Assembly (NCBI GenBank): GCA_011033025.1
Contig: WFMF01000020.1
Coordinates: 744,001-808,000, forward strand
Direction: 5' to 3'
From: Beroe forskalii
Taxonomy: Eukaryota; Ctenophora; Nuda; Beroida; Beroidae
DNA: 64,000 nucleotides
Shown here piece after piece: positions 35,501-50,500 of this stretch (the first letter of the stretch is position 1; every line of letters begins with the position of its first letter). The notes below the pieces were generated by a model. The model saw only the letters and a list, made by a program, of their open reading frames with translations. It ran no database searches and had not been told where the DNA came from. The position numbers and the translations under genes were made by a program.

Positions 35501-38500
35501 CTGATAAATCTGATAAATAAATCTGATAAATAAAAGTATTATTAATCGAATCAGTTTGACAGTTGTATTCTATCGTTATGCAAAGTATTTTCGAGCATTT
35601 ACGCCCAAATTAATAACCTTTGACGTACCTCAGAATATGAATGAGGAATTGATAGTTGATATTAATACGCTCAATCATTGAATTCATGCATCGAAGTTCG
35701 AACGTAATAACTTAATAAGCGTTAAATGCCAGAAGTCAGAACTCTTCAAGAATAAGAGCTTCCGTTGCTCCAATTGCGCAGTATACAGAAACTTAACAAT
35801 TAAATCGAACTAGATGTAATCAAATTGACCAACATTAATAACGTATTTAGATAAAGATACTATATGTCCGTGCGCAACGGGTGAGTCAGCAAAATGATAC
35901 AAAAATAAACTCTGAGGCCTGAACCCTCACAGGTATAAGTTAGACCAGGGTGGTTTTGGTTTATTTCGGCTTATTTCGACCTGTTCCTGTTTGTACTTTT
36001 GTAGTATCAACGCCAAATTAACCAACAATAACGTAGATATTCTGTGCGCAACGGGTGAGTCAGCAAAATGATAAAAAATAAACCCTGAGGCCTGAACCAC
36101 CTCTCATTAAATTAGTAGATATCAACAGAAAACGGTTTCGGCATAAGGATGGAAGTATCAGTAGTATCCAAGGATCTAAGCAAAAGATACGAGGCCGCTC
36201 CGTAAACTGGATTTCAAACTCGGCGAACGGGCCGTGAGTTAAATAACACCAGATAGCAAGTTAATAACAGTCGACTGACCAGGGGTGACCACAAAGCAGG
36301 TAAAATGCTCGTGCTCACACGAGCAACGGAAGACGGCGACAGATTGTGATTTTAATCAAACACAAGATAATTTATTATTTGGGGAAGTCATCTTTTATAT
36401 TATTATATAGGAGGCCTGCATGAGATATATAATACAACTACCTATCTATCAATATCGTAGATTATCTGTTTAACGGGGGGAGTGTCACTGTCCCAATTGT
36501 CCCAATTGTCCCTGTCCCAATTTACTTTTTTTTGAGTTTGGGACTGGTTTTTGGGACAATTGGGACAACTGAGACATTTGGGACAATTGGGACAAACAAA
36601 AAGTTGAAAAAATCAGTCATTCATCATTTTTTACATTGATTCAAGATTCTCCATCATTGAAATGAAAATTATATTCCAACTACTATACTAACTACGTATT
36701 TTGGTTTTGTTTGTTTGCAAAACAAAATCATTTGAGCCCCAGTTGTCTCTGTCACTTTTGTCCCAATTGTCCCAAATGTCCCATTTGTCCCAAATGTCCC
36801 ATTTGTCCCAGTCCGCATTCACGTTTTTGAGTACCATTTGGTCCATTTTCTCTGTCCCATTTGTCCCAATTGTCCCATTTGTCCCAAATGTCCCAATTGT
36901 CCCAGTCTGTATTCACTGTTTTGAGTCCCATTTATTCCATTTTCACTGTCCCATTTGTCCCAAATGTCCCATTTGTCCCAATTGTCCCATTTGTCCCAAT
37001 TGTCCCTGTCCCAATCTACTTTTTCTTGAGTTTGGGACAATTGGGACAGTGACACCCCCCCCCCCCTTTAACATGTAAGAGGATGTTATTGACAGCCATG
37101 ATATAAACCATCTGGGATATGTTAGATTGTTAGAGCTTGAGTTTTAATGCTTAAATATATTTGGAACTTTGGTCACGATCAATAAATATCATATGTTGAT
37201 AAATGGTCGCAAAAATGGCACCGATTAACGTTCACATCATTTCTACGAACTACATATAAAAATATGGTCGTACGAGTGAATTTCGACGACACACCCACGT
37301 TACACCTACGACACACCTGCGACACAACTCAAACCTTAGTTCAATTTATACCATAAAATAGATTAATTAAGTGTATGGCAAAATCCATTGATGCAAATCG
37401 CCGATTCGGCGACGATAAGCGCCCAATCGGCACCTATAGGTTTTTAGGCGCCAATTTTTGCCACCACTTATGAACGCCTATAGGCGCCTAATATTTTTCA
37501 ATTAATGAGCGATAATCGGCGCGTATAGGTGTCCATAAGCACCTATGAACCGCTTATCGGCGCTTTAGCCGCTTTTCTTTTCGACCGCTTATCGGCGCCT
37601 ACGTTTTCTACCGCCTATAGGCGCCGATGCTGATTTGGGTAATTTTTTGTCCCCAGCGACGTCCTAAGTAACGGTGCCTATAGGCGCCGTTATTGATTTC
37701 CAGCAATCTGTGTTTTTCATCCTCGGCACCTATAGGCAGTAGAAATTCAAGAGGAAAAATTGGATTTAATTTTCACGGACCTGAAAATCACGGGCATAAT
37801 TTTCACGGACATGAGTATTCACGCTGATGTGACTGTAATGTCCGTAATAATTAACTTATTATGTCTGATAAGGCACAGTGACAACAACTGATTTAACTGC
37901 TATCTTAGAGCATAACATTTCACGGGAAGCAACACTCTTGAGAATAAACCGACAGAATGTCATATATTATTTCACAAACATAATATAACCATAATCGACA
38001 ACCAACTATAATCCGATGCTGCCTACTAAACGATTAATTCTAACATTTTCCAGCAACTTAGTCTGGGAGCAGAAAATGACACTAATTTCAGCACTTCCAA
38101 ATTAATAATTTACTGTTTGAAGGTGTTAGAAGTTGTGAAATGTAGTTAAACAGTAAGGAGTTCAGTGAAGCTTATAATTTGCCAATCCAGGATATCGAAA
38201 TACCGTTAATTAGGCAATTACTGTATGCAGGTGCCCCAAAGTTGGTTTGGCCCATATCAAATCGCATTTCGTGTTTGTTTTTGTATGTCACGCCCCATGG
38301 CTACGCGCGCAGGAGGAAAAATTGCACGTGCAGATGAATTGCGCTCGCGCTTATTTTCTTTCAATGCAGATCTGATTTCGTTGCTCATAACTGTTGATCT
38401 GATTGCATTTTGTTGCATGCGATAAAAAGTATTTATTTTTAGTTGATTTGAATTGAAGAGTTCAAAATTTGCGAACGGGTGCTGCGTAGCAGGGCCGAGT

Positions 38501-41500
38501 GAGCTGTGTATTTTCAGGACCAACGGGCCTGCTATGATACATAAAACTGCAACTGGTCATTACTTCATTAATAAGATTATACGACGTCCCTCCATATCAC
38601 CCTGCGCACGTGGGGTGGACACCTTTGCTAGTAGTCTGTGCGCAGGTAGCGACGAGTCGCCAATTAGAACAACGTTTCTCTTCGAAAAACGACAAAGAGT
38701 CAAAATTTCTCTTAAAACTTGCATGGAATCAATAGAGGAAAGTCTCAGCTATCCAGAGATATAAAGATCATCTGGAACTCCAATCCAACCTTCGCAATGT
38801 CCCATGATGTACAAATGTTGAAAAAACGTCGTTTCCAAATGCGCATGAACATTGATTGATTGACGAGCTTGTGAGGCCTAATTCAAAAAGGAGATGCACT
38901 TTCAGTGAAGAATAGATTTATCTAGGCATTACAAAAACCCCATGTCGATAACTCAAAAATGTAGGAGCCTTAGGGTTGCCAGTCAATTGTTGGAAAAAAA
39001 AGCACACAGTTGTGCTATTTCGTGGGTGGACAAGCGTGGGGTGGACAACGCGCGCGCGCGATTTGAAACACCAGACTCTTGTTTGCCAAAATAGCGAGAG
39101 ACCCTTGTCCACCCCACCGTCGTTAACAGTGATACCATTTCAGATTTCCTGCAACTGTGGCAACCGGCAGTGATTTGATAAGTACCAACTAACTTATTCT
39201 TGTTTCAACAGAAGTACTGGTGACATTGACAATCAGTATAAAATCAGAGTAGATGCTTTTTGTCAATTTCATTTTAAAGTTATGTTATAAATGAGTACTA
39301 ACAAGTTATCATATAATATGTACAATATATACAGCACACGTCATCACTGGATGGTGATGCAGTGAACTTATAATGTAATGTACAGTGTACACCCTTTAGT
39401 ATACATTAAACAGTGTGGCGGTACTTCAGTACAACACTCATGTTTTTCACAAAACTCAATAGCAGGGTGTAAATCTCGTGATTGTACACAACTGATTATG
39501 CGATGTTATTATGAAAAGTAACATTTCCAGGCAGGGGTACCGATGAGCCAATGGGACTTCAACAGCAACGCAGTGATGAAGGTACATTCAAGGCATTTCA
39601 CATGAACAAGATTAGGTACAGAGCAGGCTGTACAATACACTCTGTATAAGGTGAGCAAATGTATTATATCTATATAATACAAGCAAGCTGATCACATGGT
39701 TTTGTCCCGAATATCATAGGTATATACATCCATTTTCCCAAAACCAAAATTTGGTTGTGTTCGGTTTTAAGTAAAACCCATGAAACCCATGATATGAGAA
39801 AAGAACGCGACGGTTGAAACCGCTGCAACGTCACAAACATACAGCATTCACGTAACTTTAATGCATCGAAAAGTGCCGTTGCGGCAGTTTTAACCGTCGC
39901 GTTCTTTTCTCATCATGGGTTTTACAGTAAAGAACGCCTTAAAACCGCCGCGGACCATCACAACCAAATCCTTTTGGTTTTGGGAAAAAATATCACCCGT
40001 TTTCTGTGCCCAGATATTGAAATTTGGCGTCATATCGCGCGTAAAAATTCGCGTTACCTAGCATTACTGATGACGTCACAATTACGTCATAAAATTAGTT
40101 GCTTATCTGAGACCCATTCATTAACACAATTGGGACTATGACCGACAACATATCCAAAGATGAAGTTCTGGGGTTGTCCTGTTCTCTCCACTAGCTTCAC
40201 AAGTTTTGCCATTTTTGGGATTTTTTCGTGTCAAAGTGTTTCAAACAATCGCAAATATCTCAATGATGCTGGGGAGCTCAGAACTTTTAAACCACATTTT
40301 TGAAAAGTACATTAAATTTCCTTTCTACGCTAGGAGGAGCATTTTTCCCTATCTCGAAAGCTTCATACCGAAAAATGGCGTTAAAAAACTCCTATTTTTG
40401 GGAAAATCGACATTTGAAATTCTTAGTTTTGTGACGTCATTATGACGTCATTATCGTGACGTAAAAAAGTTTTTAAGGGCATTATTCGCAAGTTCTATCC
40501 TTCTACTTTCCAACGCTGGGTCGATGAGCTCTGTATCTTTTACCGTTCCCGAGATATGGCCGTTTAAATAGGTATACTTTTCACTAAAAAGTCTCGATAT
40601 GTATATACCTATGTCTATATGTATATATATGGGTCATAACCCAATTTAACAAGAACACCCTCGATTTTGGCAATATTCAAGTTGTAATAACTCGGCCCTT
40701 TTTCATCTGATTGACCTGAAATTTTGACAGTTGCACCTTTGACCTCTAAACATGCGATGTTCAAATTTTGGTGCTATTTCGGCAACGGGAACTTACTCAA
40801 ATTTCAACGAAATATAGCGAATCCATGAAAACATATAGTTGGGGGCTGGCAAGCAGAAGTTAACAAAACTCACTTCCGATGTCCGGAAGCCTGTTTACTG
40901 TAAGGATCGTTGTTCACCCTCGACCCTTCTGTCCCTTGGTTGCAGGCCTTCGGCCCGAGCACTGTTAGGACCGCCGTCCAATGCTCGCCCTCGGGCTCGC
41001 AAACCGCCGCGGGGGGCTTGCCAGCCCCCTGATAGCAACCACACGAGTTCCCATAGCAACCGACCTAAAAATTGAAGATTTTTGGTATTTTTGACATTTA
41101 GATCTAGGCCACAATTTCTCTTTTGATTACTCGTCATACAGGATAGATACCTCGATTTTGTGAAAAGTTTCAGTAATTATGACCAGTCAACGCTGAATTT
41201 CGAGATTTTCAGGCCGCCATTCACTCTCTCAGCAACCACACGAGTTTCCATAGCAACCGTATTAAAATGCAAGGATTTTCACTTAAATCAGCCCCAAATT
41301 CCACCCAAGGAGACTACATCCAACATGCATTGAACCCCTATTGAGCTAGATTAACTGTATTGGAACATTTTGTGTTGTTTAGTACTCTTTCTATCAACAA
41401 TAGCATTGAAATGAATGGCAATTAGCGAGTTTTATTTCTTAAAAGACCTAGATTTTTCCATTTTTAGTTCGGTTGCTATGGAAACTCGTGTGGTTGCTAT

Positions 41501-44500
41501 GAAGGTCATCTCGAAATTCAGCGTTGACTGGTCATGAATCATGATTACTGAAACTTTACACAAAATGGAAATATCTATCCTGTATGATGAGTAATCAAAA
41601 CAGAAAATGTGGCCTGGATCTAAATGTCAAAAAATCTTCAATTTTTAGGTCGGTTGCTGTGGGAGCCCCTGTGGTTGCTGTGGATGTCATAGCAACCTAA
41701 AAATCTCAGAATCCGCCATTCTTTGGTTATATTTAGAGAATATTTTTACAGAATCGAAATATTTGCCGTATTTTTCGAATGATCAAAAAAGTAAAAGGGG
41801 TCAAGACTTTTGGCGTACCCTGTGATATAGGTATATCACATAATACATGATGTAAATATATGGACCAATTCTATATTGGTAAACTGGTAGGCGATGGCAG
41901 AATGTCTGCATGTACAATTATACACACAGTGCTTGTCACATGGTACAATCGAGGTACTGACTTCCAAAGTATGTAGTGTGTACGTCATCAATGGATGGCG
42001 ATGCAATGAACATGATGTACCTACATTTTACAGTGACAATTTATGAAAGTGTGTCAGTACTTCAGAACAACATTCATGCTGTACACAAACCACAATATGA
42101 TATTGCATTTTGATCACACATTGATTTCAACATTGTTGATTTAACTACAAGAACAGGACAGATCAAGTGCTGTTTAATAATTGACCGAGTTCCGGAAATA
42201 GTTAGGGTTTAAAAAACGGACAACAACGATGAATTGCCATTTTCGAATTTAAAATTTTGAATCTTTTCATATTTTTGGTTAGATCTAGTCATGCAATTTC
42301 TCATTTTGATTAAATATATCATTAGATAAATCGATTTTGTGAAAAGTTTCAGTAATTATGACCAGTCAACGCTGAATTTCGTGAGATTTTCAGGTTGCTA
42401 TTCACTTTTTATAGCAACCACACGAAAACTTTCCATAGCAACCGTATTAAAATGCAAGGATTTTCACTTGAATCAGCCCAAATTCCACCCAAGGAGACTA
42501 CATCCAACATGCATTGAACCCCTATTGAGCTAGATTAACTGTATTGGAACATTTTGTGTTGTTTAGTGATTTTCTATCAACAATAGCATTGAAATGAATG
42601 GCAATTAGCGAGTTTTATTTCTTAAAAGACCTAGATTTTTCCATTTTTAGTTCGGTTGCTATGGAAACTCGTGTGGTTGCTATGAAGGTCATCTCGAAAT
42701 TCAGCGTTGACTGGTCATGAATCATGATTACTGAAACTTTACACAAAATGGAAATATCTATCCTGTATGATGAGTAATCAAAACAGAAAATGTGGCCTGG
42801 ATCTAAATGTCAAAAAATCTTCAATTTTTAGGTCGGTTGCTGTGGGAACCCCTGTGGTTGCTATGGATGTCATAGCAACCTAAAAATCTCAGAATCCGCC
42901 ATTCTTTGGTTATATTTAGAGAATATTTTTACAGAATCGAAATATTTGCCGTATTTTTCGAATGATCAAAAAAGTAAAAGGGGTCAAGACTTTTGGCGTA
43001 CCCTGTGATATAGGTATATCACATAATACATGATGTAAATATATGGACCAATTCTATATTGGTAAACTGGTAGGCGATGGCAGAATGTCTGCATGTACAA
43101 TTATACACACAGTGCTTGTCACATGGTACAATCGAGGTACTGACTTCCAAAGTATGTAGTGTGTACGTCATCAATGGATGGCGATGCAATGAACATGATG
43201 TACCTACATTTTACAGTGACAATTTATGAAAGTGTGTCAGTACTTCAGAACAACATTCATGCTGTACACAAACCACAATATGATATTGCATTTTGATCAC
43301 ACATTGATCACACATTGATTTAACTACAAACTACAGGACAGATCAAGTGCTGTTTAATAATACCGAGTTGACGGAGTAAAAGGGTAAAATTTAACAACCA
43401 CGATGAACCCCGAAGAATTTAACTCAATTTTGAATATTTTCATATCTGCGAGTGCAGCTTATCAAAAATGTGCCAAATTTCATTGATAAAATTGGTAGCA
43501 TTTTGGTTAGAAATGGCACAAATGGGGGTCAGTAAAGGGGTTCACCATGGGGTCAGTGGGGGTTCACCAGGGGGTCAGTAGGGGGTCGATATTGGTTCAT
43601 TTCAAGATAGATTTTGAAGTTCAAATCGACGAAAATTGGGTTCAAGAGGTTAGTACGGTCAAATTTTGATGTGATCCATGTATACAATTACGTGGAAAAC
43701 ATCATATTGTGATTTATGTACAGCGTGAATGTTGTATTGAAGTACCGAAACAGATATTTCAAAACCCTTAGTTCCCTCTGAGTAGACTCAATTAGAAGCA
43801 GTTTTCAAATTACACGAGCTTCATTAAACTGCTTATAATTGAGTCAACTCAGAAAGAACTAAAAATTTCGAAATACCAGTTGTCATGAGATTCAGAAACA
43901 GCGCACTGCTACTAAGCTACTACGGGTGGGCGACATCTCATCTCAGGACATTTCATCTCAGGACACTTCATCTCCCTGTCCTGACCCTAACCATAACCCT
44001 TACCCAAACCCAGACCCTAACCTTTGCGTAGAGCTGACATATCGCGAGATAAAGTGTCCTGAGATGAAGTGTCGTGAGATGAAATGTCCGTTCCCCGCTA
44101 CTACATGCACCGAAACATGTACTGTAAAATGTCCTGTACCAATTCCATTCTTTCATTACATCACCATCCATTTATGACGTACACTGACACACTACACGCC
44201 ACAGCTTCAAATGTATAACCTGATAATATCATGCGACCGGCAATGTGTAGCGTGTATATAATTGTACATGCAGACATTCTGCCCATATGGAATTGGTCCA
44301 TATATTTACATAGTATATAATGTGATCTATATTATATACCTACGATATGCGGGACATAATCATGTGATCAGCATGCTTGTATATAGGTATACATTCTCTC
44401 ACCTTATACAGAGTGAAGTGTATAACTGTATAAACTGCTCTGTAAGTAATCTTGTTCATGTGAAATGCCTTGAATGTACCTTCATCACCGCGTTACTGTT

Positions 44501-47500
44501 GAAGTCCCATTGGCTCATCGGTACCCCTGCCTGGAAATGTTACTTTTCATAATTACATCGCATAATCAGTTGTGTACAATCACGAGATTTACACCCTGCT
44601 ATTGAGTTTTGTGAAAAACATGAGTGTTGTACTGAAGTACCGCCACACTGTTTAATGTACTAAAGGGTGTACACTGTACATTACATTATAAGTTCACTGC
44701 ATCACCATCCAGTGATGACGTGTGCTGTATATGTACATATTATATGATAACTTGTTAGTACTCATTTATAACATAACTTTAAAAATGAAATTGACAAAAA
44801 GCATCTACTCTGATTTTATACTGATTGTCAATGTCACCAGTACTACTGTTGAAACAAGAATAAGTTAGTTGGTCCTTATCAAATCACTGCCGGTTGCCAC
44901 AGTTGCAGGAAATCTGAAATGGTATCACTGTTAACGACGGTGGGGTGGACAAGGGTCTCTCGCTATTTTGGCAAACAAGAGTCTGGTGTTTCAAATCGCG
45001 CGCGCGTTGTCCACCCCACGCTTGTCCACCCCACGAAATAGCACAACTGTGTGCTTTTTTCCAACAATTGACTGGCAACCCCTAAGGCTCCTACATTTTT
45101 TGAGTTATCGACATGGGGTTTTTTGTAATGCCTAGATAAATCTATTCTACACTGAAAGTGCATCTCCTTTTTTTGAATTAGGCCTCACAAGCTCGTCAAT
45201 CAATCAATGTTCATGCGCAATTGGAAAACGACGTTTTCAACATTTGTACATCATGGGACATTGCGAAGGTTGTGATTGGAGTTCCCAGATGATCTTTATA
45301 TCTCTGGATAGCTGAGACTTTCCTCTATTGATTCCATGCAAGTTTTAAGAGAAATTTTGACTCTTTTGTCGTTTTTCGAAGAGAAATGTTGTTCTAATTG
45401 GCGACTCGTCGCTACCTGCGCACAGACTACTAGCAAAGGTGTCCACCCCACGTGCGCAGGGTGCATATCAAAAGTTACAATTTCTGTGAACACATATACG
45501 ACACAAATTACCAGAAATAGCATCTCGGACGACGCTAAACTGCGTACAAGCTAGGTAGACGCACACTGATCCGATACTGATATTACTGATTCACCTAGTC
45601 ACCCGGCCAGATCCTAAATAGTAAATATATAATGTTCATATTTACAAGAATAAAGTCATCGATAGCAGCCAGAATGCAAGTTGGCCATTTTTGACACTTA
45701 AAGGCTTCTGTGCAGTGAAATAGGCATCCCAGATGGTTGGAAACAGTCTTATATGAAAGAACTCATTGATATCTATCATTTGCAACAAAAATTATCAAAA
45801 TCCGACCTTGCGTTGAGATTTTATGAGGTTAAAACCACCTAAAAAGTCGCTTTCGATTTGTGACATGCGACTCGATTTTCCCTCACAAAAGAGCTCATAA
45901 CTCAAAAACTAAAAGAGATACAGCCTTGGGACCTATCTCAAAAATTCGAGAAGACCCTCTTACATAAGAAGAGTCTTCACTGGAAAGGTCAAGTCCTTCG
46001 TGGCCCGGTTGAGGTTATCGAAGGCGGTGTACGCTGCCTTGCGTAGACCGGCCTTCTTAACCTCAATATCCAACACAGAAGAGAAACCAATCCTACACCA
46101 AACTGTAGTACCCATGGCTGCTACAAGTTGACATGGATAGATCCTGGCTACCTGCTTTACTTTTTCCGTGGTCTGGTCAAAGAGGCGGTGTACGCGCGCG
46201 CGCGCGTAGAGGACCTATTATTCCCAGAGGGAGAGGGCCTGACCTGAAGTTGTCTTACCAACTTGTAGTACCCATGGTGGCTACAAGTTGGTGGCATTAA
46301 ACTGGTCCTACCTCTTTATGTTGTCCCTCAGGGGTTAATCTTAGGCCCGTTTTCCGAAAACCGGGTTTTCGGATGTCGCGACACAAATTTAGCCTCAAGA
46401 CCACAACAGAAGCCAATGAAAACATATTTTTGTTACCAAGATGAAGCTGAAACTGTCAAGGATCACCTCAAACCAAAATTTTGCACAATGGGATGAATTT
46501 GTGGCTCTCAGGTGAGGTTAAGCGATGTCCTCCCGGGAATTTCATCTTAAAATTTGGCCTTGTTTTTGCCTCAAATGAACAACGCAAGGTCAAAAACTCC
46601 CAACTTTGAACCAAGGAAGTATATTCTGACCTCTTGATTAATATTACATTTCTTTAAGAGGACTGAAGCACCTCCATGAGGTTAAAAATGGCTAAAAACT
46701 GTAAAATCCAGGTTTTCAGATGTCGCTGACACAGTTTTAGCCTCAAGACAGCAACAAAAGCCAATGAAAACAGATTCTTGATGGCAAAATGAAGCTGAAA
46801 CTGTCTAGGATCACCTCAAACCCAAATTTTTCACAATGGGATGGATTGGTGGCTCTCAGGAGAGGTTAAGTGACTTCCTCCCGGGGATTTTATCAAAAAT
46901 TCAGGCCATTTTTTAGCCTCAAATGGACAACGCAAGGTCAAAAACTCCCAAATTTGACCAAGGAAGTATATTTTGACCTTTTGATTGAGACTGATAACTT
47001 TGGGAGGACTCAAACACTTCTTTGATGTTTGAAGTGGCTAAAAACAGTAAAATCCAGGTTTTGGAGATGTCGCGACAAAATTTAGCCTCAAAACAGCAAC
47101 AAAAGCAAGTAAAGACGTCATATTCTTGATACCAAAATGAAGCTGAAACTGTCTAAGATCACCTCAAATCAAAATTTTACCCGATTAGGATTTGTTGGCA
47201 GATCTCAGGTGAGGATAAGTGTCTTCCTTCCCATGTTTTTATCAAAAAGTTGGATTTTGTGTTAGCCTCAAATCGACAACGCAAGGTCACAAATTCCTAA
47301 ATTTTGACCTAAAAGGTGGATTTTGACCTCCAGATCAAGAAAAAAATACTTTTGGAGGACTAAAACACTCCTTTGATGCATTAAATGGCCAAAAGCTGTG
47401 AAATAAGGCATTTTTGCTCAAATCAGCCTCATATTTAACCTCACAGTTGCCACAAATAAGGTAATATCATGTTCAAAAAAGTTTTTTGGTCACCACAGAT

Positions 47501-50500
47501 GTCCAAACTAACTTTTTATGTGAAAAGATTGGCATTATAACCTTTTGAAAAAATGATGTATAAATAAGCCAATGTCACAAAATTTGAAATCATCAGTCCA
47601 GCAAAAAGCTTTGACTTCAAATGAAAGCTAAGACTTTCCTCTAAATGATGCAAAAAACCGCATCAAAAAATATTGAAAGACCTCGACGATTTGCGCGATT
47701 GAGTAGGGCTACTTTTGGACAATGTTCAGCCCTCAATTAATGGCATTTTTGAATTATCATAAAGAATGCTTATATTTGTAATCAAGGGAATAATTTTTGC
47801 TCCATAGTGGACTTTTGATCTAGTTTGATTCATATTTTAATATGAATAATCGCTTTCTCTAACTATTTTGAAGTGACGTTCAAACTCTTTGGGGACAATT
47901 GATGTGTGCGTTACGTAACAAAATGATGCAAAAGTTTTGTAAAAGCCTTAATTCATTTCCATTTATGCCGAAAACTCATTTTCAGCTGTTTTGGATACTT
48001 TTGGTCGTCATGGCACATGTGTGAAAGCTTAGACTGATCAAATTTAGACAATATGGCCTTGTGCGTTACGTAACGTTACGTAATGCACAAAACTTTTTCC
48101 AATTAATTTTCAATGAAAGAAACTGCAAGAAATATCCATTTCTAATCAGAAAATTCTGTAATAACTTACAGATAAGGAATGTAAAGTAAATTTCAACTTA
48201 GAAAAGAATTACAAAGAAAAATTTAGTATTTAGTCATTCAATCCCACATACATTAGAAAATCAAAGCATAAATCGATAAATTTTCTTTTTCTAGAACCTA
48301 AATGCTATCAAAAATGTATTCAGGGGTATAAGATATCAATGCCCTTGAGGAATTGTGCTTTAATGGCCTCAAAAGTGATTTTCTCAAAAATTTGTCACTT
48401 TGTGACACATGAAAAAAACATCTTTTCTACTAGCAAATTCGAAAATCGTTGAATTTGGCCCTCTCACGATAGGAATCGGCCATTATTCATCTTATAAAGT
48501 TTCTGGGTGATACCAAGAGTGATCTTAACCCTGTCAGAAATGAAATATTCTGAGTATGACAGTAAAATCATAGAAAATTGATCCAATTTTTTGCTGCTAC
48601 ACTTTTGATGGCCTAATATGGGACTGAAATTGATAGAACCACCAAGATTTTTTTAGATTGAGGACCTTGATTGCTCCTGCATCTAATTGAGGCCTTACTA
48701 TGTCAATAGAACAGTATAAAATAGGTCTATTCACAGTGAGGAAAATTTGTGCATTACGTAACAGGCATTTTGTGCATTACGTAACAAATTATGTGAGCCT
48801 GGTAAAAGAAAATGGGGTGCATCAACCAATAAAAGCATTGTTAAACTTAAAGTTTATATATTCTTCTATCATTAGAAACTAGTGTGAACTCCCCATTCGC
48901 TCACATGGAACTGACTTTTGTGATCAAATTCTGTCAATTGATTTTATTTGATCCAGTCCTGTGCGTTACGTAACATTTTTTGATGGCTTGTGTAAAATTT
49001 TCTGTGCAACCAATTCTCATTCAAAACATCAAATAGGCTCAATGAATGTTTGAAGTTTGTCTCTAAAGCAAGGAATAGTGCTGTGATGACTTCAATTTGG
49101 CTGCCTTGACCTTTGAATCCTCAAAATTGAGTAAAAAGTGTGCGTTACGTAACGTGGATTTGGACGCCCCCTAGGTCAACATATACTCACTGTCCGACAT
49201 TATTTCGAGTAAAAATATGTTTTTTGAACCTCCCTAACTCACACGACACACACACACATATTCTAGGTGCAAAAGGAACTGAAGTGGATTAAAACGCTGG
49301 TTATTCATATTTAGCTCTTGCGGTTGTTGTTTTCAAGCTCGCTATGAAACGCGAAAATCACTTAACTATAAAACTAATTCAGGATATGCAACCAGTCTTG
49401 GTAGGTAAGCCGATTAAAGAGTTGATACAGTATATCCCTCAGGTAAATCCCCTAATTTTACACCATAGCACCATAAAATTAATTAATAAAAATCTCTCGT
49501 GATTTATATAATAGTTGGTTAGCAAATGGCATGACGTACATTTTAACTTTAAAGCAAAATCTTTAATAAATGATAAATATCCCTCGTAAGGTAAACGTCA
49601 ACGATTAATTCCTCAACCTAAACCATGATGCATGAGTGCTAATCACTAGGTAGACGGGGGGCTCGATAAAACGCGTAAAATCACTGTGCGCACGTAAACA
49701 TTCGATATAAATTCTATCAAAAATACCTCAAAACTGCGTGTAAAGGGAGCACTTTGCACACAATATGCGTAACAATGTCCTCTCCAGCTCCTATACAAGT
49801 ATACATATTGCTCGTACACAACAATGCAAAGCAGGGGTTGTGAACTGTGAAGATTGGCACGGAGCATAATCAACTATTATATACTTATATACTCTTCATA
49901 CAATCAAATGTGAGATTATGAACTAGGTATGACAAGTTATATAAAAGTGCTGATGATTAAAGAAATTAATTCATTATAAAAGTGCTGATGATTAATGAAA
50001 TTAAGAGCTGTTTTATCCGTCAATTTGATTATACTGGAAATTGGCGTATTACTCGGTCAATCCACGTTGGGGCAATAGTGTGCGAGGAATGAGGATTATG
50101 CCAATTTCCAATACGCGGAATTTTATAGAACTGACGCCGCATTAGCTTTATACCCATAGCGCATTAGGATCCCATCATGGTGTTTACATTGACCAATCAG
50201 TGCGCGAGTTTACATTCAACCTGCGCACTCATTGGTCAATGTTGAAGGGACCATATACGTTGCCGATGATAGTACAAGTTGAAACATTATTCAAAATCAA
50301 CTAAAATTCAAATGTCGTTCACAAGAATGAAATCAAATTAATTTTGAAAACAATGATTATGACGTCATGATCAACTACCAATTATTTACATACGCACGGG
50401 TCAGATAGAGGGATAAGAGATTTATGACAACAAAGTCACTGACAATGAACTGCCGTCAAATCATCATATCGGTACTTTCGAACAATCAACAAATAACCGA

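Noticed and set aside
36701-37078. Open frames rich in Ser-Gln or Pro-Ile-Val repeats
   Set aside because: Translation of the GTCCCAATT repeat element with no splice or promoter context.
43533-45462. LTRs of a retrotransposon (copies A and B as direct repeats)
   Set aside because: They are ~43 kb apart with a zinc-finger gene exon cluster between, lack TG..CA ends and a primer-binding site, and a third copy is inverted.
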